A DNA stretch of 64,000 nt from Trifolium pratense (lineage: Eukaryota > Streptophyta > Magnoliopsida > Fabales > Fabaceae), in NCBI RefSeq assembly GCF_020283565.1, contig NC_060060.1:6882001-6946000 (forward strand), written 5' to 3'. The notes under the pieces were generated by a model. That model worked only from the letters and a program-made list of their open reading frames with translations, had not been told where the DNA came from and ran no database searches. The position numbers and the translations under genes were made by a program. Numbering within the stretch: position 1 is the stretch's first letter; each line of letters begins with the position of its first letter. This document shows positions 1 through 10,966 of the stretch, in pieces.

Positions 1-2
1 TT

Positions 3-1909
3 TATCAGGATTGCGAGAGTGACATCCCAGAGACGATGTGCACGGATATTCAGACTCCTCCTACCGAAGACTTCGAGGTGCGGATTCCCACTGCTCGCCA
101 CAGGATCTGCGGCAATTGGGCTTGGGGAACGATCCCCATGTACGAGATTGCCTTCAAGCATCTGGGAATTCGGCTGCCCTTCACAGATCTGGAGGTGTCC
201 ATTTTTCGTCATCTTCGGTTGGCTCCCTCTCAACTTCACCCGAACTCATTGGCCTTTATCAAGGCTTTTGAAAAAACTGCCGAGTATTTGGGTTTGGGCC
301 CCACCTTGCCTTTATTCTTCTACCATTTTGGCCTTCAACGAAGCTGTCCTCGGGGGGAACAGGCGAAAGGGAAGCTCGTGAAGGGAGCCCCGGTACCGGA
401 TACCAAGCATGGATGGGTTTCTTTGAGGCAACGGAAACGCCTCTTTGACATGTTCGACGAGTCGGTACGGGGGTTTAAGTCCGTTTTTTATGGAGTTAGG
501 CCAATAACGACGAAAGGTTGGAACAATTTCGTTCGTAGGGGGCATCGAATTGATGAGCTGGGACAGGAAGTGCTTGACGAGCAGGGGCTCCCTATCGAGG
601 AGGATTTTGCCAGATTTCCTTTCTATTGGCGCAGGGATCATTATTCCATGTCGACTAAAGAATTCGTGTTTACGCTGGGAGCGTTGTCAGCTGAGGAGAG
701 AGCTGACTATAAAAAATTATTAGAGTTTGTGGAGGGCTTGCCTCCATTCCTTCTGAGTGACTCGAATGGCGAGCCTTTGCTTGGGGAAGATGGTCGAAGG
801 TTGACCTGCCCGAAGGTGATCGCTACGAAAGAGTTGCTCGCTTGCGACACCTCGGAGGAATTGACCGTTTTTTGGAGTATGCTCGTAGCTTTCTTTTATT
901 TATTTCTTACCAACTGTTTTCACTTCTTTTATTTGCTCGCCTTTCGTTTTGCTGACTTGCTCTTGTTTGTGTAGGTACAATGACCAGTGGATCTGCCGCT
1001 CTCCGCAAAGCTCGTGCTGCTAAGAACAAGAGGGAGGCGAGCAGTGCTGCTGCAACTTCTTCTGCCCCTCACTCTCCCACAGCTTCCAACGTGGATCGCT
1101 CGAAGAGGACTCGACTGGAGGAGGAAACCTCTTCTCGTCAGGATCATGTGGTTGTGGATCTTTCTGGCCAGGATGATCCTCCTCTCCCTGGTCCTCACAG
1201 GTTGACTGCTGGCCTTCCTGCCGACGATTTTGTCCTCCCTCCACTTTATGCTCATACCGAGCTACTGACCGGGGTTACAAAAGTGAAGATTAACCCAGCG
1301 GATGAAGCCATCCTATCGGATATGGGTCCCGAGGCTCTTCGGGCCGAGATAGCCGCTCAGTCCATGGCTCTGCTCAAATTGGTCGAGGTGGCGACTTTTT
1401 TGAATGGTCGGGAGTGCAGGTATTTGGAGGAGAGGGACGAAGCTCGCAAGGAGTTGCCTTCGTTGCAGCGGAGGTTGGCAGAATCCGAGGCCTCCTGCGA
1501 GGTGTTCAGGGAGGAGCGCAAGACCCTCTCAGCCAATCTCAAGGAAGCGGAGGATAGGCTCAAGACAGTGTCCGAGGAGAGGGATAGTGCCGTGCAGAAG
1601 GTTGATGAGCAGAAGGGTTTGATTGGCGAGCTGGAAGGAAAATTGGAGAGGCTCCAAGTCACCGGGGTTGTTGAAGATCGGGAGAAGGAGCTCGATCCTC
1701 AAGGGGAGTATGCTTCCTCCTCTCGTGTTGATCTGATCGCCAAGATCCAGGAGCTCGAGTCCAACATGGTGGCTGCTGCAGCTTTTAGTTTCAACAACGC
1801 GGTGGCTCAGCTCAGGATTCTCAACCCCGGTTTGAACGAGGAGGGTTTAGATGAGGAGAAGGAGGTGAGAGATGGAGCTATTGTCACCCCTCCTGATGAT
1901 GAAGTGTAA
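3..1909 (+). CDS. Antisense ORF of the Tat element: Transposase_28-like region plus coiled coil, probably spliced, 5' partial
   Basis: Two plus-strand frames lie antisense to the retrotransposon. The first (to 974; ATG at 36, but open to the window edge with no stop, so the true start may be further left) resembles the plant 'putative gypsy type transposon' family (Transposase_28, PF04195), with the signatures GIRLPF and APSQLHPN near residues 45-70 counted from ATG 36. The second frame (980-1909) begins with a low-complexity Ala/Ser/Lys segment and then a long heptad-rich coiled coil (about residues 115-245). A T-rich 98-base stretch (877-974) with GTATGC and TTTGTGTAG ends fits a phase-1 intron that puts both frames in register, giving about 590 residues. 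Antisense ORFs of this kind are known in Tat elements; their role is unknown. The spliced form is my inference. Confidence 0.7.
877..974 (+). other. Putative intron in the antisense ORF
   Basis: The segment starts GTATGC and ends TTTGTGTAG, is rich in T, and is 98 bases long, all typical of a small plant intron. Base 876 is a first codon position of the upstream frame. Removing 877-974 makes a Ser codon from A876 plus GT975-976 and continues in the frame of the ATG at 980. Read through, the segment would code a run of Phe/Leu/Ala unlike the rest of the protein. No transcript evidence is available. Confidence 0.6.
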
Positions 1910-2619
1910 ATTTATTTCTTCTTCTTTGTTTTGCTCGGGCACTTGCCCTTTTTGATGTAACCGACACTTATGGCCCTTCAGGGTCTTTAACTATCAGTAT
2001 TTTGATTTATTCTCTTGCCTTTTTACCTTTATCTCATATCTAGACTTAGGCTTTGTATGGCGATGTTTTCAATTTCCTCTGGGTGTCGAATCGGCCGTTC
2101 GTACGCTTCACCGTTTTTAGGTTCGTGCCTTGATTATTATTTTTTCGTAGCGACGACCTGTATTCCTGTGCTCGACTAGCTTTGAGGTTTTTAACTTAAT
2201 AAATTTCCAAACATTCTATGCGCCGAGCTATGTATTTCTTCGCGCTAGTGTGTGTCTGGACGGTGGTCATCGTTATGATAGCTGGTACCATTGATGCCGA
2301 GCTTAGAAGGTGCGGGGGAACCATTCTAAGTGTTTGGAGATGTTAATCCAAACTAACAACGAGGAGAGGGGCTGCTGTTAAGCTTTCCTCCTCAGGGTGT
2401 GAACATCCCATCGCGAGCTGGGGTTCTACCGGACGTGTACTACGGCGATGGTGTTCCGTGGTCTAGAACTATCCTCGCCAACATCATCGAGTTCCAAATG
2501 CCTCGACTTTGTTTTATATTTTAAGATTCATGCCCGTACCTAAGCACTCCTCCGTTGTATAGGCGTGCTTCTCATGGGCGAAGACACAGCCTTCGTCGAG
2601 GGATGGCTTGGAGCTTCCC
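1910..2619. other. Spacer between converging antisense ORF and Tat pol
   Basis: This 710-base stretch lies between the stop of the plus-strand antisense ORF (1909) and the stop of the minus-strand pol (2620). No coding frame, internal LTR or convincing tandem repeat was seen. It should contain the polyadenylation signals of the antisense gene, but none could be picked out with confidence. Confidence 0.5.
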
Positions 2620-5600
2620 TCAACTGTAGTATTGTTTGAGCTTTTCGGCATTCCAAGGTCGTGGAACTTCTTTCCCGTAAAGATCTTCCAAATAATAAGC
2701 ACCGTTTTCGGTTTTGGCTCGAACACGATAAGGTCCCTCCCAATTTGCCGCGAGTTTACCTTCGCGAGAATCTTTTTGGTTGCGTCGGAGTACTAGTGTC
2801 CCAACGTCAAATTCTCGCTTGATGACCTTTTTGTCATGTCGTTTTGCTATTTTTTGTTTCAAAGTAGCTTCTCGGAGGGCCGCGCCTTCTCGGAGTTCCT
2901 CCAAAAGGTCGAGCTCCTCTCTGAGCATCTCGTGGTTGTCTTCCCCTTCGAGAGGTACTTCTGTTCGGAAGGAGGATGCTCCGGTTTCTACTGGAATTAC
3001 GGCCTCTGTTCCGTACGTCAGTCGGAAGGGCGTTTCTCCCGTTGTAGAATGTGGAGTGGTTCGGTAAGACCAGAGTACGCTGTGTAGTTCTTCTGTCCAT
3101 TTTCCCTTTGCTTCATCCAACCTTCTTTTGAGTCCTCGTAGTATAACCCTATTTGCAGCTTCGGCTTGGCCGTTCGTTTGAGGGTGTTCGACAGAGGTGA
3201 AATGTTGGGTTGTACCTATTTTCTCCATGAATTCTCGCACTTTCTTGTCTGTGAATTGAGTCCCGTTATCTGTAACGACAACTTGAGGGATCCCAAACCT
3301 CGCAAGTATATTGCGTTTGAAGAATCGTAACACGTTGAATGTTGTGATGTGGGCGAGAGGTTCGGCTTCGATCCATTTCGTGAAGTAGTCGACAGCCACT
3401 ATTAAGTATTTATTTTGTCCTGCTGCCGTTGGAAACGGTCCTAAGAGGTCCATCCCCCACCAAGAAAACGGCCACGGGGATGATAGCGTCTTTAGCTCGT
3501 TTGGAGGGGCCAAGTGCATATCTCCGTGGCGTTGGCATTTGTCGCATTTTTTGACATGCTCTTTTGCGTCTGCTTGCATGGTAGGCCAATAGAATCCTGC
3601 TCGCAAGGCCTTTCTGGCCAAGGAGCGTCCACCGATGTGCTGACCGTTTATTCCTTCGTGGATCTCGCCAAGGATCGAGGCTACCTCGCTTTCCTCGACA
3701 CACCTTAGCAGAGGGATGGAGAATCCTCGGCGGTACATTTTTCCATTTAGGATTACATATGCGCAGGCTCTTCTTTTTACCTTAGCCGCCTCTTTCTTAT
3801 CAAGTGGGAGGTTTCCAGTGTTCAGAAATTCGAACACGGGTGTCATCCAGCTGTTGGCGTTGATCTCGCATATCAGGAATACCTCGGCGGATTTTACTAT
3901 GCTTGGTTTGGATAGCGTTTCCTGAATAAGCGATTGATTTCCGCCTTTCTTTTTCTTAGTGCTTGCGAGCTTTGATAAGATATCTGCTCTTGCATTGTGT
4001 TCGCGAAGAACGTGCTTGATTTCGGTTTGTCTGAATTTGGTTAATTTTTCTTTGATCAAGTTTAAATATTCCGTGAGTCGCTCGTCTTTTGTTTGGTATT
4101 CCCCGGTTATTTGTGATGCAACGAGCTGTGAATCCGTGAATATCTTAATTTCCTCGGCTTCCATATCCTGAGCCAGCCTTAATCCTGCCAAGAAAGCTTC
4201 GTACTCGGCTTGGTTGTTTGTGGTTGGAAAGGCGAGCTCGAGTGAAACTTCTATGAGCGCTCCTTCACCGCTCTCGAGTATGATACCTGCGCCACTCCCT
4301 TGTGGATTTGAGGATCCATCTACGAAGATGGTCCATTTGTTTTTATCCGGGGTAGATGACGTGGTCATTTCGGCTATGAAGTCTGCTAGCACTTGGGCTT
4401 TTAAAGCCTTTCTGCTTTCGAAAAAGATTTCGAATTCGGACAACTCGAGCGACCATTTTAGCATTCGTCCTGTCATATCTGGCCTCGCGAGGAGTTGCTT
4501 AATTGGTTGATCAGTCCGGACAACGATGGAGTGAGCTAAGAAATAGTGTCTTAGTTTCCTCGCAGCCATGACTACTGCTAAGGCCGTTTTTTCAATCTGT
4601 AAATACCGGAGTTCTGGTCCTTGCAGAGCCTTACTCACGAAATAGACGGGTTTTTGCCCTTGCTCGGTTTCTCTTATGAGAACGGCGCTGATGGCCTCCG
4701 ATGCTACGGCGAGATAAAGATATAATGTCTCCCCTTCGTTGGGTCGTGTTAGGACTGGAGGTTCGGATAGTGCTCGTTTTAAATGTTGTAGCGCATCCTC
4801 GCATTCCTTTGTCCATTCAAATGCGGATTCTTTTCGAAGTAATTTGAATAAAGGTAGCGCGTGTTGAGCGGATTTCGCGACAAAACGAGATAAGGCTGTG
4901 AGCATCCCGTTTAATGATTGGATTGATTTCTTTGAGTCCGGCGTAGGGAATTCAAAGAATGCTCTGCATTTATCGGGGTTAGCTTCGATTCCTCTTTCGG
5001 TTAAGTAAAACCCGAGGAATTTCCCAGCTTTTACGCCGAACGTGCATTTTTCAGGATTGAATCTCATGTTATACTTTCTCGCTTGGTCGAACACTCTTTT
5101 TAGATGGGCTGTATGATCGACTTCCTCTTCGGATTTGACGATCATATCATCCATATAAACTTCGAGCATGTCACCGATTTCATTATTGAAGACTTTGTTC
5201 ATCATCCTTTGGTATGTGGCGCCTGCGTTTTTAAGCCCGAAAGGCATTACGTTGTAATAATAATTACCGGATTCGGTCATAAACGCTGTTTTCTTTTTAT
5301 CGATTTCAGCCATTTTTATTTGATTATAACCCGAGTACACATCCATAAACGATAGTAATTTAAATCCTGATGAATTATCTACTAATTTGTCTATGTTAGG
5401 TAAAGGGTAAGCGTCTTTAGGGCAAGCCCTATTAAGATCGGTATAATCAACACACATGCGCCATTTTCCATTCGATTTCTTAACAAGTACAACATTGGAT
5501 AGCCAGGTGGTATACCTAGCTTCCGAAATGAAATTTGCCTCGAGGAGGTCTTTTACAGCTTTTTCGGCAGCCTCCGCCTTTTCGGGAGACTGCTTCCTAC

Positions 5601-6581
5601 GCCGCTGAACAACGGCACTAGCCCTAGGATCTAAAGTCAACTGGTGACAAGCGACCTCAGGGTCGATACCAGGCATCTCTGCAGCGCTCCAGGCGAACAG
5701 TTCAGCATTGTCCTTAAGGCAGGCGATCAGCTGCTTTTTGACCAAGTCAGGGAGTCCAGTTCCAATCTTGATCCCTTTGAGGGGGTCTTCGCCCAAGGGC
5801 ACCAGTTCGAAATCTCCGTCCGGGATGGGGCGGTAGATTTTCTTTTCAGCATCGGCGAGGTCCTTCTGTTTTTCTTCTTGATGCTCCTTTTTTGTGAGTC
5901 GAGCATCGATATCGATGGAACCTCCAATAGTGTTTACCCCCGGATTTTTCTTTTCAGTTTTCTTGGGGGTTGCCACGGTGCTCAGATTCTTCGCTACAGC
6001 CTCGAAGCATCTCCTCGCAGCAGCTATGTCGCCATTGATGGTGGCGACCTGGCCGTCCAGTGTGTAGTATTTCAGCTTTAAGTGAACAGTGGACGATACA
6101 GCAAATAGCTCCGCTAAAGTAGTTCTGCCGATGATGCAGTTGTACAGCGAGGGACAGTCGACGACCATGAATTGCGTCCTCACGGATTTCATAGCCTTTT
6201 CCTCGCCGAAGGTGACGATGAGGTCCACGTATCCCCAAGGTTTGGTAGTCGACCCATTGAACCCCTGAAGGTCGGGTCCTACATATGGAACCAAGTTCTT
6301 CTCCGACAGCTGTAGAGTTTTGAACAGCCCCGAGTACATTACGTCGCACGAGCTCCCCTGATCTACGAGGATGCGGTGGACGTCGAAGTTCGCCATACGA
6401 GCCCTTACCAATAGTGGTATCTGATAATTTGGTGAGCCCCCAGGAACTTCTGATTTGTAGAAGGCTAGCGGGATGGAACCTCCAATAGGTTTGGTGACGG
6501 TGATGGGAGTCACCGAGCAAACATTCTCCAGCTCATCGAACTTTCTTTTCACCGATCCGAGGGTGATTTTGTTTAGCCCTC
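2620..6581 (-). CDS. Tat element pol part of gag-pol: protease, reverse transcriptase, two RNase H domains, integrase
   Basis: Numbering from base 6606 (the first 8-9 residues come from the Athila LTR and are not native), the domains are: aspartic protease with VDQGSS near residues 81-86; reverse transcriptase about 370-560 with the catalytic YMDD at 484-487; a first, gypsy-type RNase H about 625-740; a second, archaeal-like RNase H about 757-880 with FVDGSS (D763), E802, FTDSQ (D825) and D874; integrase with the zinc-binding CDKC at 1021-1024 and the DDE triad D1053, D1113, E1149. The first RNase H has AVAS where active enzymes have xDAS, so its first catalytic aspartate is missing, as expected when the second domain has taken over. 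No stop or frameshift is present. The frame continues directly into the gag frame at 18183 across the Athila insertion. Confidence 0.9.
6577..6581. repeat. Target site duplication CCCTC, left copy
   Basis: CCCTC directly precedes the left LTR; the identical pentamer follows the right LTR at 18183-18187. It lies in the gag-pol frame of the Tat element and marks the exact insertion point. Confidence 0.95.
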
Positions 6582-8332
6582 TGTTGCGATATTTCTGCAA
6601 GTGCACAGACTTATCGTGTAGTTATAAAAGATTATCGATCCCACAGGGACTATTAGTTAATATTTCGCTTATGTTTTCAATATAATGTAAGGTTAAGGCT
6701 AATAATAATTAAAAAGGGGTTTGTAAAATAATTACCTAGAAATAAAATAATTAAGTTAAATAACAGTGACTAGTAAGAATTGGTTTTAAATAAGTTGGAT
6801 TTTAACTAACTGGAATGTTACTTTAGGTACTTCAATGGGTTCGGTAATAAACACTATGTTTTGAAAAGTTTAGTCTTTTTAAAATTGATTTAAAAATACT
6901 CGTCTCACACTTTCGCGCTATTGAGTTATATTATATAATGATAGAATAAATGTATCACTTTCGCTATAACATTTACTTATAAAAATATTGTTTGGAAATC
7001 AATTAAATTTTACTAAAAGGGTCTAGTTTTCATAAAACGATATTAGTTTAAAAATATAGAACTCATGTCATCACACTATTGGACTATATTATATTATATA
7101 AATAAGATGTTTTGCTATCGCTCAATCATTAATTCATAAAATACTTTTTGAAAACTAATATAATTTAATTAACCTTAAAGAGCTGTCGCGATATTAAAGT
7201 TAATGTTCAGTTTTTACTATCTAGTATAAATTTCAAACAATCGTTCTGTTAATTCATACTTTAATTAATTTTCACTGATCGTGCAAAATTATAATCTATT
7301 GTTTATTTAAAAACTGAAACAGAAAACTAGACTTGAAAATTTAGTTCACAGTTTAATTACCGAACTCATATCAGACACCTATTTCACATACCAGTTATAT
7401 TAAATTAGTTGGACATAATTACAAATAAAGGCATGATATAACAATAGTAGTTACGGAAAAAAGAAAACATAGATATAGATACTGCAATTTATTGGTGCTG
7501 GAAAATTAAAGAACATGCAATAACAGTAGCAAATAAAACAAGACAGGAATTAAAATAATTAAAGTAAGCAGTAACTGGAATTTGGAAAATAAAACCAAAT
7601 ATATTGATTAATGTAACTTACAGAACCGAAACTGGAATTGAACAGGAAACAAAGGACAAGCTGTAGCTCTCAACACGTAAAGCAGTAAACTTAATTCTAA
7701 GAATTTAAAATAAGTGTTTTTTTTCTTTTTCTCTTAAGCTCTAACTTGTCGTCGTGTCCGATCCTCAATTCATTCTGAATGCATTTATATATAGGCTGTG
7801 AGTGAGGAGTTGAAGTCCTCCTTTTTCTCCTTTCAGTTCCTTTACTTTCTCCCCACGATTCGTAACTGATTTCATTCAACGAAGATAAGGATTCAACGAA
7901 GATGAGGACTGATATTTTTTCCTGAAGAATCGCTCACGACTGGCGCCACGTAACACATGACTGACGCCATGTGTTGTTTAATATTTTTGCATGTGCTCCT
8001 TTAATTTAGGTGTGGCTGGCGCCACAATATGCATGGCTGGCGCCATGATTTGTGCACCAAAATTGCATGGCTGGCGCCTTGATTCATGTGGCTGGCGCCA
8101 CTTCTCTTGCTTTGTGGCCGGCGCCATAGTTGTGTGGCCGGCACTGCTGGCCTCAACTGTGGGCTGGCCCACTTATTTTGTTTCTTTGTATTTTTTTTTG
8201 GTCTCGGTACATATCTGTAAGTTTCATAAAAAAACAATAATTATTTTATTAATACTAGGATAATTTAGACAAAAATATTAAGATACTTAGGGAAATAATA
8301 TTGATAAAATAGTGCATTTTTCGGTGTTATCA
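6582..8332 (-). repeat. 3' LTR of the Athila element
   Basis: This is a 1751-bp terminal repeat nearly identical to 16432-18182. In transcript orientation U3 runs from 8332 to about 7755 and holds the GGCGCC dyad array (7941-8125) and a TATA box (7784-7794); R and U5 run on to 6582. Small ORFs inside it occur at the same places in both LTRs and are not genes. Confidence 0.95.
7941..8125 (-). repeat. GGCGCC dyad array in U3 of the Athila 3' LTR
   Basis: This is the copy of the array described at 17791-17975. Perfect 14-base dyad units are at 8012-8025, 8033-8046 and 8088-8101. Confidence 0.7.
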
Positions 8333-9310
8333 AACTCCCCTAAACTTGAACCATTGCTTGTCCTCAAGCAAAAAGATATAACATTTAGTGATAGAGAAAA
8401 CAAAACTAAAGACATCCTCAAAGCCACTTATTTAATTTCTACCGAATCATTCAAATCTGCTTGTTTATCCCTACTAAAGATATCATGGAAACACAAACCA
8501 AAAGTGATCATGAATTTCTTCCTTATATAGACCGTTCCGATATATTTTGCCATTACCCGAACTTAACTTTCGTTTCTTCTTTCGTCATCCCCTTTTTACC
8601 CGTGGTAATCACATTAAGCCCGTTATCTATTCACACACACATGATAGCGAACCTGTTAGTGATTATGATTCGATTCTTTTTTTTTTTTTTTTTTTTTTTC
8701 ATTTATTTTTCTATTTCAACCAATGATAGTTTTGCATCTTTTAGGTGTTTCGCAGTTGGGCTAAATGACCGGGTGAGAGTCACCTAACTTAGAATGCGTA
8801 GTCCCTTTTAGATTTATACTATCTTTATACATATATTTTTTTCGAAATCATTCACTTATTTTCGTCGATTCTACTACTTAGATAGTGATCGTAGATGGTG
8901 CCGACTACCACTGGGTTTACTCAAGAATTAGTAAAGTTTAAGAAATTTAAATTCGGGATTTGGCAAGTATCGAAATTGATCTACATAACTAAGAAATTTA
9001 TGGTGTTAAAATGATATAGCTAGTAGGAAAACATACTGATAAGAGGATTTAGTTTAATTACGTCAATGACTTAGGAACATCTAAAGTGCATTGTTTCTAA
9101 AAATTTTTTGTTATGGCTCAAGATTGGAAAAAATTTAAAATAACCCGAAAAAATTTATTTGCAAAAAGGGAAATTGGACTAAAATAAAATAAGACTGAAA
9201 AGTAGAAAATAAAAACAGTAAAGTCCTCCCCTAAACTTAAATCCAACATTGTCCCCAATGTTATGACTTAAAAGAAGGAGAGGAACGTGAAACCTGGGAT
9301 TATTATCAAG
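8333..9310 (-). other. Athila 3' noncoding region with two polypurine tracts
   Basis: No gene is seen in this 978-base AT-rich region, which includes an 18-base T run near 8680-8698. On the minus strand a polypurine tract GTTTAGGGGAGTT (8333-8345) abuts the 3' LTR and should prime plus-strand synthesis. A near copy, GTTTAGGGGAGGA, lies at about 9226-9238 just after the upstream ORF; its following bases also resemble those of the first copy. Confidence 0.7.
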
Positions 9311-10729
9311 TCACGGTGGAGGTTGTTGGTATCTTTGAAAGTTGTCAAACTGCATCCTTAATTCGCTTATGCCATAAATGACGCGATCAAGTTGTTGTTG
9401 ACGTTGTGCCTCCACCGTATCCCATTGGTCAAAACGGCCCTGAATTTGTTGTTGATTTTGTAGAATTTGATTTTGTTGAATTTGCATTGCGTTAATTTGT
9501 CCCATCATCTCCGTTTGTTGTTGATGCATGGCATAAACGAGGCTGTCGCGTTCGTCCATGGTGTTTTGGCGAGATGATGAACTACCTGCAAAAGTGTTAG
9601 GAAAATATGTGGTGTGTGCAGGTGGGACAAAATTATGGCTCCCACCAGCGGCAACATTATCAGTAATGTGCGTGGGAGCCTGATCAGGCATGGGCTTGTC
9701 ATTAGTATTATAAAGGAGGTTTGCAGGTGTGTAAAAGAAAAGTGGTGGTTCTGGTGGCTCTGGGTCATTAAGAATGTAGTAAAATGGCGGTGTTTCGGGG
9801 TCAGTTTCATCTTGTCTCTCCAAGTTATAGAGCCAGTTCTTTTTATCGTGTACACTAGTTTTGGTATTGTACGGCAGAGTGAATTCATGAACAGGCTCAA
9901 GGTTGATCAATAACTGGAAAGTATCAGGGCCAAGGTTTCCAATCAGGTGGTTGTTGAAGCAATATTCAATTCCCATGGGTTCTACTCCTATAGAGAGGTC
10001 AATCTGTGACAGGGGGGTGTAGAGGTCTAAGGCTCTAGCTATGATGGTGACAAAACCACCAATGCCTATGTGGCGAGTTGGGTCTTTGGTGAATTTGGCT
10101 AAGCTGTCAAGTAGGAAGGATGCAGCATTGAGTGGTCGACTTTGTGATCCACAAAACATTATGAACAGTTCTTCCCTGCTGACGGTTGTGACGTTGGGGG
10201 GTTTTCCAAAGAAAGTGTGAGCAATAATCATGTGGAAATATCTTATTGCCGGGTTATGGATGGCTGTGCTTAGTCTTTCATCGGGGGGTGAGTTAGGGTT
10301 ACCCGAAATGCTGCCCCAGAAGCGTTGAAGCTCACTTTCCATAAAAGTATCTTCTTGTATCTTGGTGAAAGCATCTGGGCCACAAGGCACTCCTAGGTAT
10401 TCAGCTATTTCTCGGGTGGTAAGATGGTAGGATTTTCCGAACAATCTAAAACTGACAAGACCTCCATGTATGGGATTTCCACGTGTCGGCTCATACCTAA
10501 ATGCACTCAGGAATTCCAGAGTCAGATTTCGGTAGGTGGGTGGGTTGGAAAAAGTGAAGCGGTCCCAACCTAGTTGGTTAATCAAGAATCTCACGCTCTC
10601 AGAAATTCCTAAAGCTACTAAGGCGTAACTGTCTGGAAAAGCATGGAATGATGTCACTCGGTGGGAAAGGTCTTCGTAACGCTGCTTCTGTGTGGCGCTT
10701 CTGAACTTAACTATCATTTTGTCCTCCAT
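9311..10729 (-). CDS. Athila ORF downstream of pol (ATHILA ORF-1 family; env position)
   Basis: The 472-residue frame starts 237 bases after the gag-pol stop, where retroviruses carry env. Its first half (about residues 15-260) resembles the Arabidopsis retrotransposon ORF-1 family (PF03078), with a conserved block around LTTREIAEYLGVP. The C-terminal third is proline-rich and then glutamine-rich with a helical, coiled-coil-like end. I see no signal peptide and no convincing membrane segment, so an envelope function is not supported here. A spliced or subgenomic RNA would be needed to translate it. Its role in Athila elements is unknown. Confidence 0.75.
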   Translation of the reverse strand: MEDKMIVKFRSATQKQRYEDLSHRVTSFHAFPDSYALVALGISESVRFLINQLGWDRFTFSNPPTYRNLTLEFLSAFRYEPTRGNPIHGGLVSFRLFGKSYHLTTREIAEYLGVPCGPDAFTKIQEDTFMESELQRFWGSISGNPNSPPDERLSTAIHNPAIRYFHMIIAHTFFGKPPNVTTVSREELFIMFCGSQSRPLNAASFLLDSLAKFTKDPTRHIGIGGFVTIIARALDLYTPLSQIDLSIGVEPMGIEYCFNNHLIGNLGPDTFQLLINLEPVHEFTLPYNTKTSVHDKKNWLYNLERQDETDPETPPFYYILNDPEPPEPPLFFYTPANLLYNTNDKPMPDQAPTHITDNVAAGGSHNFVPPAHTTYFPNTFAGSSSSRQNTMDERDSLVYAMHQQQTEMMGQINAMQIQQNQILQNQQQIQGRFDQWDTVEAQRQQQLDRVIYGISELRMQFDNFQRYQQPPP

Positions 10730-10966
10730 TTCGTTTTTTCTTTCTTTTTTTTATTTAAAATTAACTCAATATCTGCTATATCCAGGAGAAAAAACAATCA
10801 AAAAGGTTAGTGCTGATCAACAAAATATGTGAATTAAAGTATAAAAATTAAAAATATAAAAATATTAAAGTATAAGAAATAAAATAATAAAAAATATAAA
10901 CATGGGTTGCCTCCCATGCAGCGCTTCATTTAATGTCGGTAGCTTGACAATAATTCGGGCAGACGT

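Noticed and set aside
7941..8125. CRISPR-like spacing of repeats
   Set aside because: Plant LTR context, repeats of only 8-14 bases, and irregular spacers that are themselves similar.
6601..8263. Several 60-90 codon ORFs inside the Athila LTR, repeated at 16450-18113
   Set aside because: They occur identically in both LTRs, cross the GGCGCC array on both strands, and have no domain.
9311..10729. Calling the Athila downstream ORF a true envelope protein
   Set aside because: No signal peptide, membrane segment or glycoprotein feature is visible; only its position is env-like.
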